Shown: positions 51,950 to 61,564, counted from the first letter of the stretch. The stretch is 64,000 nucleotides of DNA from Fusobacterium ulcerans (GCF_003019675.1 NZ_CP028105.1:1628282-1692281), one strand, 5' to 3'. Numbers and translations are program-made. Notes: generated by a model from the letters alone, not told the origin.

Positions 51950-52153
51950 ATGATAAAAGTATTTGGTAAAGAAGGATGTAGTAAATGTGAGTCTTTAAAA
52001 AGGACTTTAGATAATAAAGGAATTGAATATGAATATATTCAGGATTTAAAAACTTTAATGACTGTAGCCAGTAAAAATAGAATTATGAGTGCTCCAGTTA
52101 TTGAAAAAGATGGAGAATATTACACAATGGAAAAGCTTTTAGAGGTTATATAA
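51950..52153 (+). CDS. Glutaredoxin/NrdH-like redoxin
   Basis: The 67-residue thioredoxin-fold protein has the active site GCSKCESLKRTL with the CxxC at Cys10 and Cys13, and the cis-Pro segment SAPVIEKDGEYYTM. Its stop codon overlaps the ATG of nrdA by one base. It most likely reduces the C-terminal disulfide of the reductase alpha subunit encoded next. Its reduction source is not encoded nearby. Confidence 0.88.
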   Translation: MIKVFGKEGCSKCESLKRTLDNKGIEYEYIQDLKTLMTVASKNRIMSAPVIEKDGEYYTMEKLLEVI

Positions 52154-54399
52154 TGAGAGAAGTTATAAATAGAGCTGGAATAAGAGAAAATTTAGATATA
52201 ACAAAAATAAGAGAGAAATTGGTAAGAGCCTGTGAAGGTCTGGAAGTTAATATGGTTGAGCTGGAAAGCTATATAGATTCAATATATCAGGAAAATATAA
52301 CAACAAAAAAAATACAGGAATCTCTTATAAATCAAGCAGTTGCAATGACAAGTTTTGAAGAAAGCGACTGGACATATGTTGCTGGAAGGCTTCTCATGAT
52401 GGAAACAGAAAGAGAAGTTTTTCATAAAAGAGGTTTTTCATATGGTGATTTTTATAAAACAATAAAAACTCTTACAGAAAAAGGAATATATGACAGCAGG
52501 CTTCAGGAATATACAAAAGATGAGATCAAAGAACTAGAAAAGGTTATTGATATATCAAGAGATATGATGTATGACTATGCAGGAGCTAACATGTTTGTGA
52601 ATAGGTATCTTTTGAAATTCAAGGGGAATATCTATGAACTTCCACAAGAAGTATTTATGTGTATAGCCATGCTGTTGGCAATAAATGAAGAAGATAGAGT
52701 TGCAGTAGCCAAAAGATTCTATAATGCCCTGTCTCTGAAAAAAATATCTTTAGCTACACCTATTCTTGCAAATTTGAGAATACCAAAAGGAAATCTATCA
52801 TCATGTTTTATCACTGCAATGGATGATAATATAGAATCTATCTTCTATAATATAGACACTATTGCTAAAATAAGCAAAAGCGGTGGAGGAGTAGGGCTTA
52901 ATATTTCAAGAATCAGGGCTAAAGATTCTATGGTAAATGGATATTATAATGCAAGTGGTGGAGTAGTTCCATGGATAAAAATAGTAAACGATACTGCTGT
53001 AGCTGTAAATCAGCAGGGGAGAAGAGCAGGAGCTGTAACAGCAGCCCTTGATTCATGGCATCTGGATATTGAGCTGTTTTTAGAGCTTCAGACAGAAAAT
53101 GGAGATCAGAGAGGAAAAGCTTATGACATATATCCTCAGGTTGTATTATCTGATTTGTTTATGAAAAGAGTGGAAGAAAATTTAGAGTGGACATTAATAG
53201 ATCCATATGAAGTACGTAAAAAGTATGGAGTTGAATTATGTGAACTTTATGGAGAAAAATTTGAAGAGATTTATGAAAAGTTGGAAAAAGATACTTCTTT
53301 AGAGCTTAAAAAAGTGATAAAAGCTAGGGAATTATTTAAAGAAATAATGAAAGTGCAGATAGAAACAGGAATGCCATATATTTTTTTCAAGGATAGGGCA
53401 AATCTGATGAACCATAACAGCCATAAAGGAATGATAGGTAATGGAAATCTGTGTATGGAGAGTTTTTCTAATTTTTCTCCAAGTAAAAACTTTGCAGAAG
53501 AAACTGTAGAAGAAAAAGGAGTAAGAACTGTAAATCTAGGAGAAGTTCATACATGTAATTTGGTATCTCTGAATTTGGCTGAAATATTGAAAGAGGAACT
53601 TGAAAATATAGTTGATACTGCTGTAAGAATATTGGATAATACTATTGATTTAACTAAAACCCCTATAAAAGAATCGGATAAACATAATGTCTCATATAGA
53701 ACTATAGGGGTAGGAACTATGGGGTTGGCAGATTATTTGGCAAGAGAATTTATGATTTATGATGAGTCTATGAATGATATAGATGAACTTTTTGAAGAGA
53801 TTGCTCTATACAGCATAAAATCATCAGCATTACTGGCTAAAGATAGAGGAGAATATCCAGCCTTTAAAGGTTCTTTGTGGGATAAAGGATTGTTTTTCCA
53901 AAAAGATAGAGAATGGTATATGAAGAATTCAAAATATGCAGACAAATGGGGAGAAGTATTTGAATTGGTAAAAAAATATGGAATGCGTAATGGAGAACTT
54001 ACTGCTATTGCCCCTAATACTTCAACATCTCTTCTTATGGGAGCGACAGCTTCAGTTAATCCAACATTTTCAAGATTTTATATAGAAAAAAACCAAAAGG
54101 GAGCAGTACCAAGAGTAGTAAAATATCTTAAAGACAGAGCATGGTTTTATCCAGAATTTAAAAATGTAAATCCACAGACATATGTAAAAATAATGAGTAG
54201 AATAGGAAAGTGGACTACTCAGGGAGTTTCTATGGAGTTAATTTTTGATTTGAATAAAAATATAAAGGCAAAGGATATTTATGATACTTTTATGACAGCA
54301 TGGAAAAATGGCTGCAAATCAGTTTACTATATAAGAACAATTCAGAAGAATACTAATATAATGAATGAAAAAGAGGAGTGTGAAAGCTGTAGTGGATAG
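52153..54399 (+). CDS. nrdA: Ribonucleoside-diphosphate reductase alpha subunit, class I
   Basis: The 748-residue protein starts with an ATP-cone (INRAGIRENLDITKIREKLV). It has the reductase barrel with NLSSCFITAMDDNIESIF, GGGVGLNISRIRAKDS, and the catalytic set NGNLCMESFSNFSP (Asn, Cys, Glu) and HTCNLVSLNL with the second redox Cys. It ends in CESCSG, the C-terminal cysteine pair that shuttles electrons from the redoxin. It converts NDPs to dNDPs. The TAATG overlap with the upstream redoxin and the overlap with nrdB show tight coupling. The catalytic residues are intact. Confidence 0.95.
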   Translation: MREVINRAGIRENLDITKIREKLVRACEGLEVNMVELESYIDSIYQENITTKKIQESLINQAVAMTSFEESDWTYVAGRLLMMETEREVFHKRGFSYGDFYKTIKTLTEKGIYDSRLQEYTKDEIKELEKVIDISRDMMYDYAGANMFVNRYLLKFKGNIYELPQEVFMCIAMLLAINEEDRVAVAKRFYNALSLKKISLATPILANLRIPKGNLSSCFITAMDDNIESIFYNIDTIAKISKSGGGVGLNISRIRAKDSMVNGYYNASGGVVPWIKIVNDTAVAVNQQGRRAGAVTAALDSWHLDIELFLELQTENGDQRGKAYDIYPQVVLSDLFMKRVEENLEWTLIDPYEVRKKYGVELCELYGEKFEEIYEKLEKDTSLELKKVIKARELFKEIMKVQIETGMPYIFFKDRANLMNHNSHKGMIGNGNLCMESFSNFSPSKNFAEETVEEKGVRTVNLGEVHTCNLVSLNLAEILKEELENIVDTAVRILDNTIDLTKTPIKESDKHNVSYRTIGVGTMGLADYLAREFMIYDESMNDIDELFEEIALYSIKSSALLAKDRGEYPAFKGSLWDKGLFFQKDREWYMKNSKYADKWGEVFELVKKYGMRNGELTAIAPNTSTSLLMGATASVNPTFSRFYIEKNQKGAVPRVVKYLKDRAWFYPEFKNVNPQTYVKIMSRIGKWTTQGVSMELIFDLNKNIKAKDIYDTFMTAWKNGCKSVYYIRTIQKNTNIMNEKEECESCSG

Positions 54400-55426
54400 A
54401 AAAAAACTTTTTAATCCTCTGGGAGATGATTCTCTGTCTAAGAGAAGAGTGATAAAAGGAGACAGTACAAATATATTTAACCTGAATAATGTTAAATATC
54501 AATGGGCAAATCAACTTTATAGAACAATGATGGGAAACTTTTGGATACCAGAAAAAATAGATTTAACACAGGATAAAAATGACTATAAAAATCTGACAGA
54601 TCAGGAAAAAGAAGCTTATGATGGAATTTTATCATTTTTAATATTTCTTGATAGTATTCAAACTAATAATATTCCAAATGTCTGTGATTATATAACAGCT
54701 CCTGAAATAAATTTGATACTTTCTATACAGACATTTCAGGAAGCTATACATTCCCAATCTTATCAATATATAATAGAATCTATACTTCCCAAGGAAATAA
54801 GAAATTCTATATATGATAAGTGGAGAGAAGACAAGATATTATTTGAAAGAAATAAATATATTGCTGAAATGTATCAAAAGTTTTTGGAAGAACCTAATGA
54901 TAAGAATTTTTCAAAAGTTATAATAGCAGATTATCTTTTAGAAGCAATATACTTCTATAATGGATTTAATTTTTTCTATCTTTTAGCAAGCAGAAACAGA
55001 ATGATGGGAACTTCAGATGTAATAAGGCTTATAAATAGAGATGAACTGTCTCATGTAGTTATTTTTCAGCATTTATTAAAAGAAATAAGAAATGAAAATC
55101 CAGATTTCTTTAATGATGAAGAAATTTATAGCATGTTTAGAAAAGCAGTGGAGCAGGAAATAAATTGGACTAACCATATAATAGGAAATCAGATTCTGGG
55201 AATAACAGAAGAAACAACTGAACAATATACAAAATGGTTGGCTAATGAGAGATTAAGAAGTATTGGGCTAAAGCCAATATATGAAGGATTTAATAAAAAT
55301 CCATATAAGCATCTTACAAAATTTGCAGATACAGAGGGAGAAGGAAATGTTAAAGCAAACTTCTTTGAAGGTACTGTAACAAGTTACAATATGAGTTCGT
55401 CTATAGATGGATGGGATGAAATATAG
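54365..55426 (+). CDS. nrdB: Ribonucleoside-diphosphate reductase beta subunit, class I
   Basis: The protein (353 residues from the ATG at 54365) has the metal-ligand pattern FLDSIQ, FQEAIHSQSYQYI (Glu, His, with the Tyr in the radical position after Ser), LLEAIYFYNGF and NRDELSHVVIFQH. It houses the diiron or manganese-iron/tyrosyl radical cofactor that starts catalysis in NrdA. The start is uncertain: the ATG at 54365 lies inside nrdA, while GTG at 54380 or 54392 also read in frame and follow AAGAGGAG. The radical Tyr is present, so this is a conventional class I type rather than a Tyr-lacking one. Confidence 0.94.
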   Translation: MKKRSVKAVVDRKKLFNPLGDDSLSKRRVIKGDSTNIFNLNNVKYQWANQLYRTMMGNFWIPEKIDLTQDKNDYKNLTDQEKEAYDGILSFLIFLDSIQTNNIPNVCDYITAPEINLILSIQTFQEAIHSQSYQYIIESILPKEIRNSIYDKWREDKILFERNKYIAEMYQKFLEEPNDKNFSKVIIADYLLEAIYFYNGFNFFYLLASRNRMMGTSDVIRLINRDELSHVVIFQHLLKEIRNENPDFFNDEEIYSMFRKAVEQEINWTNHIIGNQILGITEETTEQYTKWLANERLRSIGLKPIYEGFNKNPYKHLTKFADTEGEGNVKANFFEGTVTSYNMSSSIDGWDEI

Positions 55427-55443
55427 ATAAATAATTTTTGATT

Positions 55444-55475
55444 AAAAGGTTTCAATGAATGTTGAGACCTTTTTT
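55444..55475 (+). terminator. Terminator after nrdB
   Basis: AAAAGGTTTCAA pairs with TTGAGACCTTTT across TGAATG, followed by more T. Confidence 0.8.
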
Positions 55476-55666
55476 ATTTTGAAAAATAAAAAACATACAA
55501 GTTTATACTTGTTAAGACGTGTATGAAATACGGTTTTACATTTTTATGAATTTTTAATACTATATAGCTATAAGAAGAGGGATGAAATTTTAAAGCTATA
55601 GTTTTAAATAATTGGTACATTTTTAAGAAGATTTTTAAATTTTTGATTGATCTTGGAGGGATGAAA

Positions 55667-55894
55667 ATGAAAGAAATGACTAACTTGGATATTATATTTG
55701 AAATGTATGAAAAACCTTATATGAAAAAAGAAAATAAAGAGAGAGGTTATCATGAAATAACTAATTTTGATATCATACTTTATGTATCTAAAAAACTTGA
55801 AGAGAGAACTAAGAAAATAAAAGAGACAAAAGAAAATAACTCTGATAAGGTAAAACAAGTTTTTGTTAATGGCAAATTGGAGACAATTAAATAA
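55667..55894 (+). CDS. Short charged protein of unknown function
   Basis: I do not recognise this 75-residue protein. It is Lys/Glu-rich and predicted helical, with a repeated motif N-L/F-D-I-I-(F/L): TNLDIIFEMYEKP at the start and TNFDIILYVSKKLEER in the middle. It has no signal peptide or membrane segment. The ATG at 55667 lies 7 nt after GGAGG; two earlier starts in frame lie too close to or before it. It stands alone between terminators. Confidence 0.5.
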   Translation: MKEMTNLDIIFEMYEKPYMKKENKERGYHEITNFDIILYVSKKLEERTKKIKETKENNSDKVKQVFVNGKLETIK

Positions 55895-55905
55895 TTTTAT
55901 AAATT

Positions 55906-55939
55906 AGATCTAATATTGATATGATGTTAGATCTTTTTT
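55906..55939 (+). terminator. Terminator after the short charged protein gene
   Basis: AGATCTAA and TTAGATCT form a perfect 8-bp stem followed by six T. Beyond it, 55940-56110 is AT-rich with no gene. Confidence 0.75.
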
Positions 55940-56110
55940 ATTGAATTTATAAAAAAAATATATAATTGAAAATACATAAATTGTATAAATCAAGAATAAA
56001 ATCTCCAATTTAACTTAAGTTAGCGAGAAAAAAAGGTCTCAAATTCTTGCGTAATAATTTTTCAAAAAATACATAAATGAAATTAAAATTCTATTTGAAT
56101 AAAATAATGG

Positions 56111-56139
56111 TTGACATACATCGTTTAAAGGAGTATAAT
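56111..56139 (+). promoter_or_regulatory. Consensus promoter of the DUF3798 ABC operon, with dyad over the -10 box
   Basis: TTGACA (56111-56116), a 17-bp spacer and TATAAT (56134-56139) match the consensus. An AGGA/TCCT dyad brackets the -10 element (AGGAGTATAATCCT), as a repressor site might. A weak GTACT/AGTAC stem with a T7 run lies in the leader at 56171-56195 and could act as an attenuator. Confidence 0.72.
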
Positions 56140-56258
56140 CCTAACAATATCAAAAAGTTTTGTAACTCCTGTACTTAAAAAATAGTACTTTTTTTATTAT
56201 GTGCATATATTAAGTATAGAAATTATAAAGAAGATAATAAAATTGTAAGGGGGAACTT

Positions 56259-57434
56259 ATGAAAAAATATTTTGTTGGACTTTTTATGTTTTTATTTTCA
56301 GTGTTCAGCTTTGCTGCTGATTACCATATTGGAGTGGTAAGTGGAACAGTATCTCAATCGGAAGACAGTCTTCGTGGAGCTGAGGAACTAGTAAAAATGT
56401 ATGGAGCAAGTGATAAAGGTGGAATGGTAACTCATGTTACTTATCCAGATAACTTCATGCAGGAAATGGAAACTACTATTTCTCAAATGGTAGGATTAGC
56501 AGATGATCCTCAAATGAAAGTTATAATAGTAGCAGAAGCTGTTCCAGGAACTGTTGAAGCTTTTAGAAGAATAAGAGAAAAAAGACCTGATATATTATTA
56601 ATAGCTAATGCTCCACATGAAGATCCAGAGATCATCAGTGATGCAGCTGATTTGGTAACTAATCCAGATAATGTGGCAAGAGGATATCTAATAGTAAAAG
56701 CTGCTAAAGAAATGGGAGCTACTAAATTTATGCATATATCTTTCCCAAGACATTTAAGCTATGAGTTATTATCAAGAAGAAGAAATATAATGGCTGAAAC
56801 TGCTAAAGATCTTGGAATGGAGTTTATTGATATGTCTGCTCCAGACCCAGTAAGTGATGTTGGAGTAGCAGGAGCTCAACAATATATATTAGAACAAGTA
56901 CCTAACTGGTTAGAAAAATATGGTAAAGACACAGCATTCTTTGCAACAAATGATGCTCATACAGAGCCATTATTAAAAAGAGTAGCTGAGGTTGGAGGAT
57001 ACTTTGTAGAAGCAGACTTGCCATCTCCTACAATGGGATACCCTGGAGCTTTAGGAATAAAATTCTCTGAAGATGAAAAAGGGAACTGGCCAAAAATATT
57101 AAAGAAAGTTGAAGATACAGTAGTAGCAAAAGGTGGAGCTGGAAGAATGGGAACATGGGCTTATTCATATAACTTTATTTCAGTAATTGCTTTAGGAGAA
57201 CATGCAAGAGCAGTTGTGGAAAAAGGTGTAGATGCTACTGACTTCGATTCTATCATGGATTCATTGAAGAAATTTACTCCAGGTGCTGGATGGAACGGAA
57301 GTAACTATACAGATGTTAATGGAGTAGAGAAAGAGAACTTCTACTTATTATATCAAGATACATATGTTTTAGGGAAAGGTTACATGAATATGACTAATGA
57401 AACTGTTCCTGAAAAATATTTCAAAATAAAATAA
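56259..57434 (+). CDS. Periplasmic substrate-binding protein, DUF3798 family
   Basis: The 391-residue protein has a Sec signal peptide (KKYFVGLFMFLFSVFSFAAD, no lipobox). The mature part is a two-domain periplasmic-binding-protein fold typical of DUF3798: IGVVSGTVSQSEDSLRGAEEL, VIIVAEAVPGTVEAFRRIRE, FATNDAHTEPLLKRVAEVGG and TPGAGWNGSNYTD. It is the first gene of an operon with a sugar-type ATPase and two permeases. The ligand of the family is not established to my knowledge; its transporter relatives import sugars, nucleosides or small polyols. Confidence 0.85.
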   Translation: MKKYFVGLFMFLFSVFSFAADYHIGVVSGTVSQSEDSLRGAEELVKMYGASDKGGMVTHVTYPDNFMQEMETTISQMVGLADDPQMKVIIVAEAVPGTVEAFRRIREKRPDILLIANAPHEDPEIISDAADLVTNPDNVARGYLIVKAAKEMGATKFMHISFPRHLSYELLSRRRNIMAETAKDLGMEFIDMSAPDPVSDVGVAGAQQYILEQVPNWLEKYGKDTAFFATNDAHTEPLLKRVAEVGGYFVEADLPSPTMGYPGALGIKFSEDEKGNWPKILKKVEDTVVAKGGAGRMGTWAYSYNFISVIALGEHARAVVEKGVDATDFDSIMDSLKKFTPGAGWNGSNYTDVNGVEKENFYLLYQDTYVLGKGYMNMTNETVPEKYFKIK

Positions 57435-57435
57435 T

Positions 57436-57460
57436 AAGGGAGGGGTAATCCCCCTCCTTT
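57436..57460 (+). other. GC-rich intercistronic hairpin between binding-protein and ATPase genes
   Basis: AAGGGAGGGG and CCCCTCCTTT form a 10-bp stem (one G:U) with a TAATC loop, directly after the binding-protein stop codon and 20 bp before the ATPase start. Such a hairpin can stabilise the upstream transcript, or partly terminate, giving more binding protein than ATPase. Confidence 0.65.
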
Positions 57461-57480
57461 AATTTTCAAGGGGTGAAAAT

Positions 57481-59076
57481 GTGGATAAAGTATTATTGAA
57501 AATAGAGGGGCTTTCAAAGTCTTTTGGAGAAAATGTAGTATTAAAAGATATAAATTTGGAGGTTAAACCTGGTGAAATAGTAGGACTGGTAGGAGAAAAT
57601 GGTGCTGGAAAATCTACTTTGATGAAGGCTATTTTTGGTATGCCGGTTATTTCTGAAACAGGAGGATATGGAGGAAAAATAATCTTCGATGGTGAAGAAA
57701 CAAATTTTAAATCTCCATTTGATGCTCTTGCTGTAGGGATAGGAATGGTTCATCAGGAATTTTCTTTAATACCTGGGTTCAAAGCAAATGAGAATATAGT
57801 TTTAAATAGAGAATCTACTGCTAATAGTTTTTTAGAAAATCTTTTTGGTGAAAGAATAAGAAGAATAGACTCGAAAAATATAGAGGAAAGAGCAGGTAAT
57901 GCTATTTCTCAACTAGGTATTGAGATAGATCCTAATACTGTTATTAATGAAATGCCTGTAGCACATAAACAATTTACAGAGATAGCTCGTGAAATAGAGA
58001 GAGAAAAAACAAAACTTCTGGTATTGGATGAACCTACTGCTGTTTTAACAGAGGAAGAAGCAAAGGTACTGCTTGAAACTATGAGAAGATTATCTGAAAA
58101 AGGAATATCTATAATCTTTATTACGCATAGGCTGGAAGAAATAATGAATGTATGTGATACAGTAGTAGTTTTGAGAGATGGACTTTTAATCAATGCTGTA
58201 AATACAAAAGATACAAATGTAAACCAGATAACAGAATGGATGATAGGAAGAAAAATGGGAGAGTCTGAAGAGAAGGTTGAAACTTTGGATGAAACTAAAG
58301 AAACTATTCTTTCTGTAAAAAACTTCTGGGTAGATATGCCAGGAGAAATGGTAAAAGGTCTAAACCTTGATATTAAAAAAGGTGAGATATTAGGACTGGG
58401 AGGTATGGCTGGTCAGGGTAAAATAGGGATTGCCAATGGAGTAATGGGACTGTATGATGCAAGTGGAAAAATAGTATTTAAAGGTCAGGAGATAAAGTTA
58501 AATAATCCAAATAATCCATTGGAAAAAGGAATATTTTTTGTTTCAGAAGACAGAAAAGGAGTAGGACTCCTTCTTGAAAGTTCTATTGAAGAAAATATAG
58601 CCTATCCAGCTATGCAGATACAAAGAAAATTCTTTAAGAAAAGATTTGGAGGTTTATTCAATCTTGCAGATGAAGAAGCAATGAGGGAAAACGCTCAGGA
58701 CTATATAAAGAAACTGGAAATAAGATGTATGAGTGAAAAACAGAAAGTTCAGGAGTTAAGTGGAGGAAATCAGCAGAAAGTATGTCTGGCAAAAGCGTTC
58801 ACTATGGACCCTGAAGTTTTATTCGTATCAGAACCTACAAGAGGAATAGATGTAGGGGCTAAGAAATTAGTTTTAGATACTTTGAAGGAGTATAACTCAA
58901 CTAAAGGGACAACTATAATAATAACATCTTCTGAAATAGAGGAACTAAGAAGTATATGTGACAGAATTGCAATAATAAATGAAGGAAAAGTTGCTGGAAT
59001 ACTACCACCTACAGCAGATATATTAGAGTTTGGAAAAATGATGGTAGGAGTGTCAAAGGAGGGAAACAATGAATAA
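57481..59076 (+). CDS. Sugar-type ABC transporter ATP-binding protein (two ATPase domains)
   Basis: The 531-residue protein has two nucleotide-binding domains, as in MglA/RbsA. The first has Walker A GENGAGKSTL (about 38-47) and Walker B LLVLDEPTAVLT. The second has a degenerate Walker A (GMAGQGKIGIANG), the signature ELSGGNQQKVCLAKAF and FVSEPTRGIDVGAKK, where the usual LDEP reads VSEP. This asymmetry is known for the family, in which only one site is hydrolytic. It powers the two permeases downstream. The start is GTG at 57481 after AAGGGGTG. It overlaps the first permease gene by 8 bp. Confidence 0.92.
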   Translation: MDKVLLKIEGLSKSFGENVVLKDINLEVKPGEIVGLVGENGAGKSTLMKAIFGMPVISETGGYGGKIIFDGEETNFKSPFDALAVGIGMVHQEFSLIPGFKANENIVLNRESTANSFLENLFGERIRRIDSKNIEERAGNAISQLGIEIDPNTVINEMPVAHKQFTEIAREIEREKTKLLVLDEPTAVLTEEEAKVLLETMRRLSEKGISIIFITHRLEEIMNVCDTVVVLRDGLLINAVNTKDTNVNQITEWMIGRKMGESEEKVETLDETKETILSVKNFWVDMPGEMVKGLNLDIKKGEILGLGGMAGQGKIGIANGVMGLYDASGKIVFKGQEIKLNNPNNPLEKGIFFVSEDRKGVGLLLESSIEENIAYPAMQIQRKFFKKRFGGLFNLADEEAMRENAQDYIKKLEIRCMSEKQKVQELSGGNQQKVCLAKAFTMDPEVLFVSEPTRGIDVGAKKLVLDTLKEYNSTKGTTIIITSSEIEELRSICDRIAIINEGKVAGILPPTADILEFGKMMVGVSKEGNNE

Positions 59077-60109
59077 TATCAAGACTATGCTAAAGAATGC
59101 AGGGTGGCCTAGAATAATAATAACTCTGTTTCTTTTATCAATGTATATAGTTTCTCCCTTTATAGGAATAAATTTAAAATCAGCTTTAGGGGATACATTA
59201 GTAAGATTTGGAATGAATGCTATACTGGTTTTATCTCTTGTACCAATGATACAGTCTGGAACTGGATTGAACTTTGGAATGCCTTTGGGAGTAGAAGCTG
59301 GACTCTTGGGAGCAGTAATAAGTATAGAGATGGGGCTTAGCGGATTTGTAGGATTTGCAGGGGCAATAATAATATCAATTCCTTTTGCTATTTTATTTGG
59401 ATGGATATATGGACATATCCTTAATAAAGTAAAAGGTGGAGAAATGATGATTGCTACATATATTGGATTCTCATCAGTTGCTGTCATGTGTATAATGTGG
59501 CTTGTTCTTCCATTTAAAAGTCAGGATATGATCTGGGCTTATGGAGGAGAAGGGCTTCGTACTACTATCAGTGTTGAAAGTCATTGGCATAGAATTCTTG
59601 ACAAGGTTCTCCATATGCCAAGTGATATGCTTCCAGTAGGAGAAATAGTATTCTTTGGGATACTGGCTTTTGGAATGTGGATATTCTTTAGATCAAGAAC
59701 TGGGTATGCGATGAAAGCTGTAGGAACTAATGATAAATTTGCAAAAGCAACTGGAATCAATATAGACAAAATAAGAATAGAGTCTGTTGTTATGTCCACA
59801 GTATTAGCAGCAATTGGAATTGTAGTGTATCAACAAAGTTTTGGATTTGTACAGTTATATCTTGCACCATTTTATATGGCATTCCCTGCTATAGCAGCAA
59901 TACTTATAGGGGGAGCATCTGTAAATAAAGTTACTATTGTCAATGTTATAGTTGGAACATTTTTATTTCAAGGAATATTGACAATGACACCTACAGTTGT
60001 TAATAATATAATCCAGACAGATATGTCAGAAACGATAAGAATCATAGTATCTAATGGAATGATATTATATGCTTTGACAAGAAAGGAAGGTGCTGGAAGT
60101 GGAAAATAA
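59069..60109 (+). CDS. ABC transporter permease 1 (sugar/BPD family)
   Basis: The 346-residue protein has about eight to ten membrane segments of the RbsC/BPD_transp_2 type. Landmarks include LNFGMPLGVEAGLLGAVISI, GEMMIATYIGFSSVAVMC and the cytoplasmic coupling region AVGTNDKFAKATGINIDKIRIESV followed by AAILIGGASVNKVTIVNVIVG. It forms part of the membrane channel with the second permease. It overlaps the ATPase gene by 8 bp and the next gene by about 10 bp, consistent with translational coupling. Confidence 0.9.
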   Translation: MNNIKTMLKNAGWPRIIITLFLLSMYIVSPFIGINLKSALGDTLVRFGMNAILVLSLVPMIQSGTGLNFGMPLGVEAGLLGAVISIEMGLSGFVGFAGAIIISIPFAILFGWIYGHILNKVKGGEMMIATYIGFSSVAVMCIMWLVLPFKSQDMIWAYGGEGLRTTISVESHWHRILDKVLHMPSDMLPVGEIVFFGILAFGMWIFFRSRTGYAMKAVGTNDKFAKATGINIDKIRIESVVMSTVLAAIGIVVYQQSFGFVQLYLAPFYMAFPAIAAILIGGASVNKVTIVNVIVGTFLFQGILTMTPTVVNNIIQTDMSETIRIIVSNGMILYALTRKEGAGSGK

Positions 60110-61205
60110 AATCAAAAAATTCTTAGTAAATAATGTAGTTCCTATTTTTATGGTGATAATAATACTTCTGTCTATACCAATTTCTGGATTGAGTATAGAA
60201 TATCTTATTCAGGAAATAATTCTGAGATTGTCTCGTAATCTTTTCCTTGTACTGTCTCTTTTGATACCTATAATAGCAGGAATGGGATTAAACTTTGGTA
60301 TAGTACTGGGAGCAATGGCTGGACAGATAGCTCTTATATTTATAACTGATTGGAATGTAGTTGGGCTTCAGGGATTTTTTCTTGCAGTGATAATTACTCT
60401 TCCAATAGCAGCCTTTATGGGTTATATAGGTGGAGTTGTTTTAAATAGAGCAAAAGGTAGAGAAATGATTACTTCTATGATACTTGGATTTTTTATAAAT
60501 GGAGTATATCAGCTTTTAGTTCTATATGGAATGGGAAAAGTTATCCCTATAAGAAATGAAGCTATACTTCTTTCAAGAGGACATGGAATAAGAAATGCAA
60601 TAGATCTTAAAAATATAAGAAGAGCTTTAGATGATGGAATAGTTTTTAATATAGGACAATATTCTATTCCTGTATTAACTATCCTTGCTATAGTACTTTT
60701 ATGCCTTTTTATAGTTTGGTTCAGAAAAACTAAACTTGGTCAGGATATGAGAGCAATAGGACAGGACATAGAAGTATCTAAATCTTCTGGAATTGCAGTT
60801 GACAGAACAAGGATATTAGCTATTGTTATTTCAACTATTCTTGCAGGGATAGGGCAACTAATATTTCTTCAAAATATTGGAACTATGAATACATATAACA
60901 GCCATGAGCAAATAGGAATGTTTGCTATTGCTGCTCTTTTAATAGGGGGAGCAACTGTATCTAAAGCCAGTATTCCAAATGCACTTAGTGGAGTAATCCT
61001 TTTTCATACTATGTTTGTTCTGGCTCCAAGAGCGGGAAAAGAACTTATTGGTTCAGCACAGATAGGAGAATATTTCAGAGTATTTGTATCTTATGGAATA
61101 ATTGCTTTGGTTCTTATTCTTCATCAATGGAGAAGAGAGAAAGAAAAAGAGGCAGAAAGAAAAAGAATACTTGAAATGAATTCTAGTCAGGTAGGTGGTA
61201 ACTAA
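60099..61205 (+). CDS. ABC transporter permease 2 (sugar/BPD family)
   Basis: The 368-residue protein is a second BPD_transp_2 permease: LNFGIVLGAMAGQIALIF, GREMITSMILGFFINGVYQLL, then the coupling region AIGQDIEVSKSSGIAVDRTRI and LLIGGATVSKASIPNALSG. A GTG at 60090 is also open, but the GTG at 60099 has AAGGAAGG at a better distance. It pairs with permease 1 to form the translocation pore. The stop overlaps the next ATG by one base. Confidence 0.88.
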   Translation: MENKIKKFLVNNVVPIFMVIIILLSIPISGLSIEYLIQEIILRLSRNLFLVLSLLIPIIAGMGLNFGIVLGAMAGQIALIFITDWNVVGLQGFFLAVIITLPIAAFMGYIGGVVLNRAKGREMITSMILGFFINGVYQLLVLYGMGKVIPIRNEAILLSRGHGIRNAIDLKNIRRALDDGIVFNIGQYSIPVLTILAIVLLCLFIVWFRKTKLGQDMRAIGQDIEVSKSSGIAVDRTRILAIVISTILAGIGQLIFLQNIGTMNTYNSHEQIGMFAIAALLIGGATVSKASIPNALSGVILFHTMFVLAPRAGKELIGSAQIGEYFRVFVSYGIIALVLILHQWRREKEKEAERKRILEMNSSQVGGN

Positions 61206-61564
61206 TGAAAATAGTTAGAAACTGGATAATTTTGATAGTTGTACTTGTAGGGATTGCTGCTGCTCTCTTTGTCAGTGGAAAACAGCATAAAGTTTTCATA
61301 GATAATAAAAAAGTTGGTGAATATGTAGCTGTAGATGTTTCATATTCTGTAAATGGAGAAAAAGCTAAAAAAATCAGAGTAAATAAAAAAGCTATGGTAT
61401 ATGTAAAAGGACCTAAACATAAATTAATTATTGAATTTAAAGACACTACTGGAAAAAATGTAACATTAGAAAATGAATTTAAACTTACACCAACTGAAGA
61501 TGCAACTATTTATCTTCCTCTGTTGATAAACGGAGAAGAAAACTGGATAAAAAGCGACAATTAA
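61205..61564 (+). CDS. Small membrane-anchored accessory protein of the ABC operon (DUF6672-like)
   Basis: The 119-residue protein has one N-terminal membrane segment (NWIILIVVLVGIAAALFVSG) and a soluble beta-rich domain with KVFIDNKKVGEYVAVDVSYSV and AMVYVKGPKHKLIIEFKD, which recalls DUF6672. Its ATG shares a base with the permease stop, so it belongs to the transporter operon. The domain is probably periplasmic and may assist the permeases or the binding protein. No precise function is known to me. Confidence 0.7.
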   Translation: MKIVRNWIILIVVLVGIAAALFVSGKQHKVFIDNKKVGEYVAVDVSYSVNGEKAKKIRVNKKAMVYVKGPKHKLIIEFKDTTGKNVTLENEFKLTPTEDATIYLPLLINGEENWIKSDN

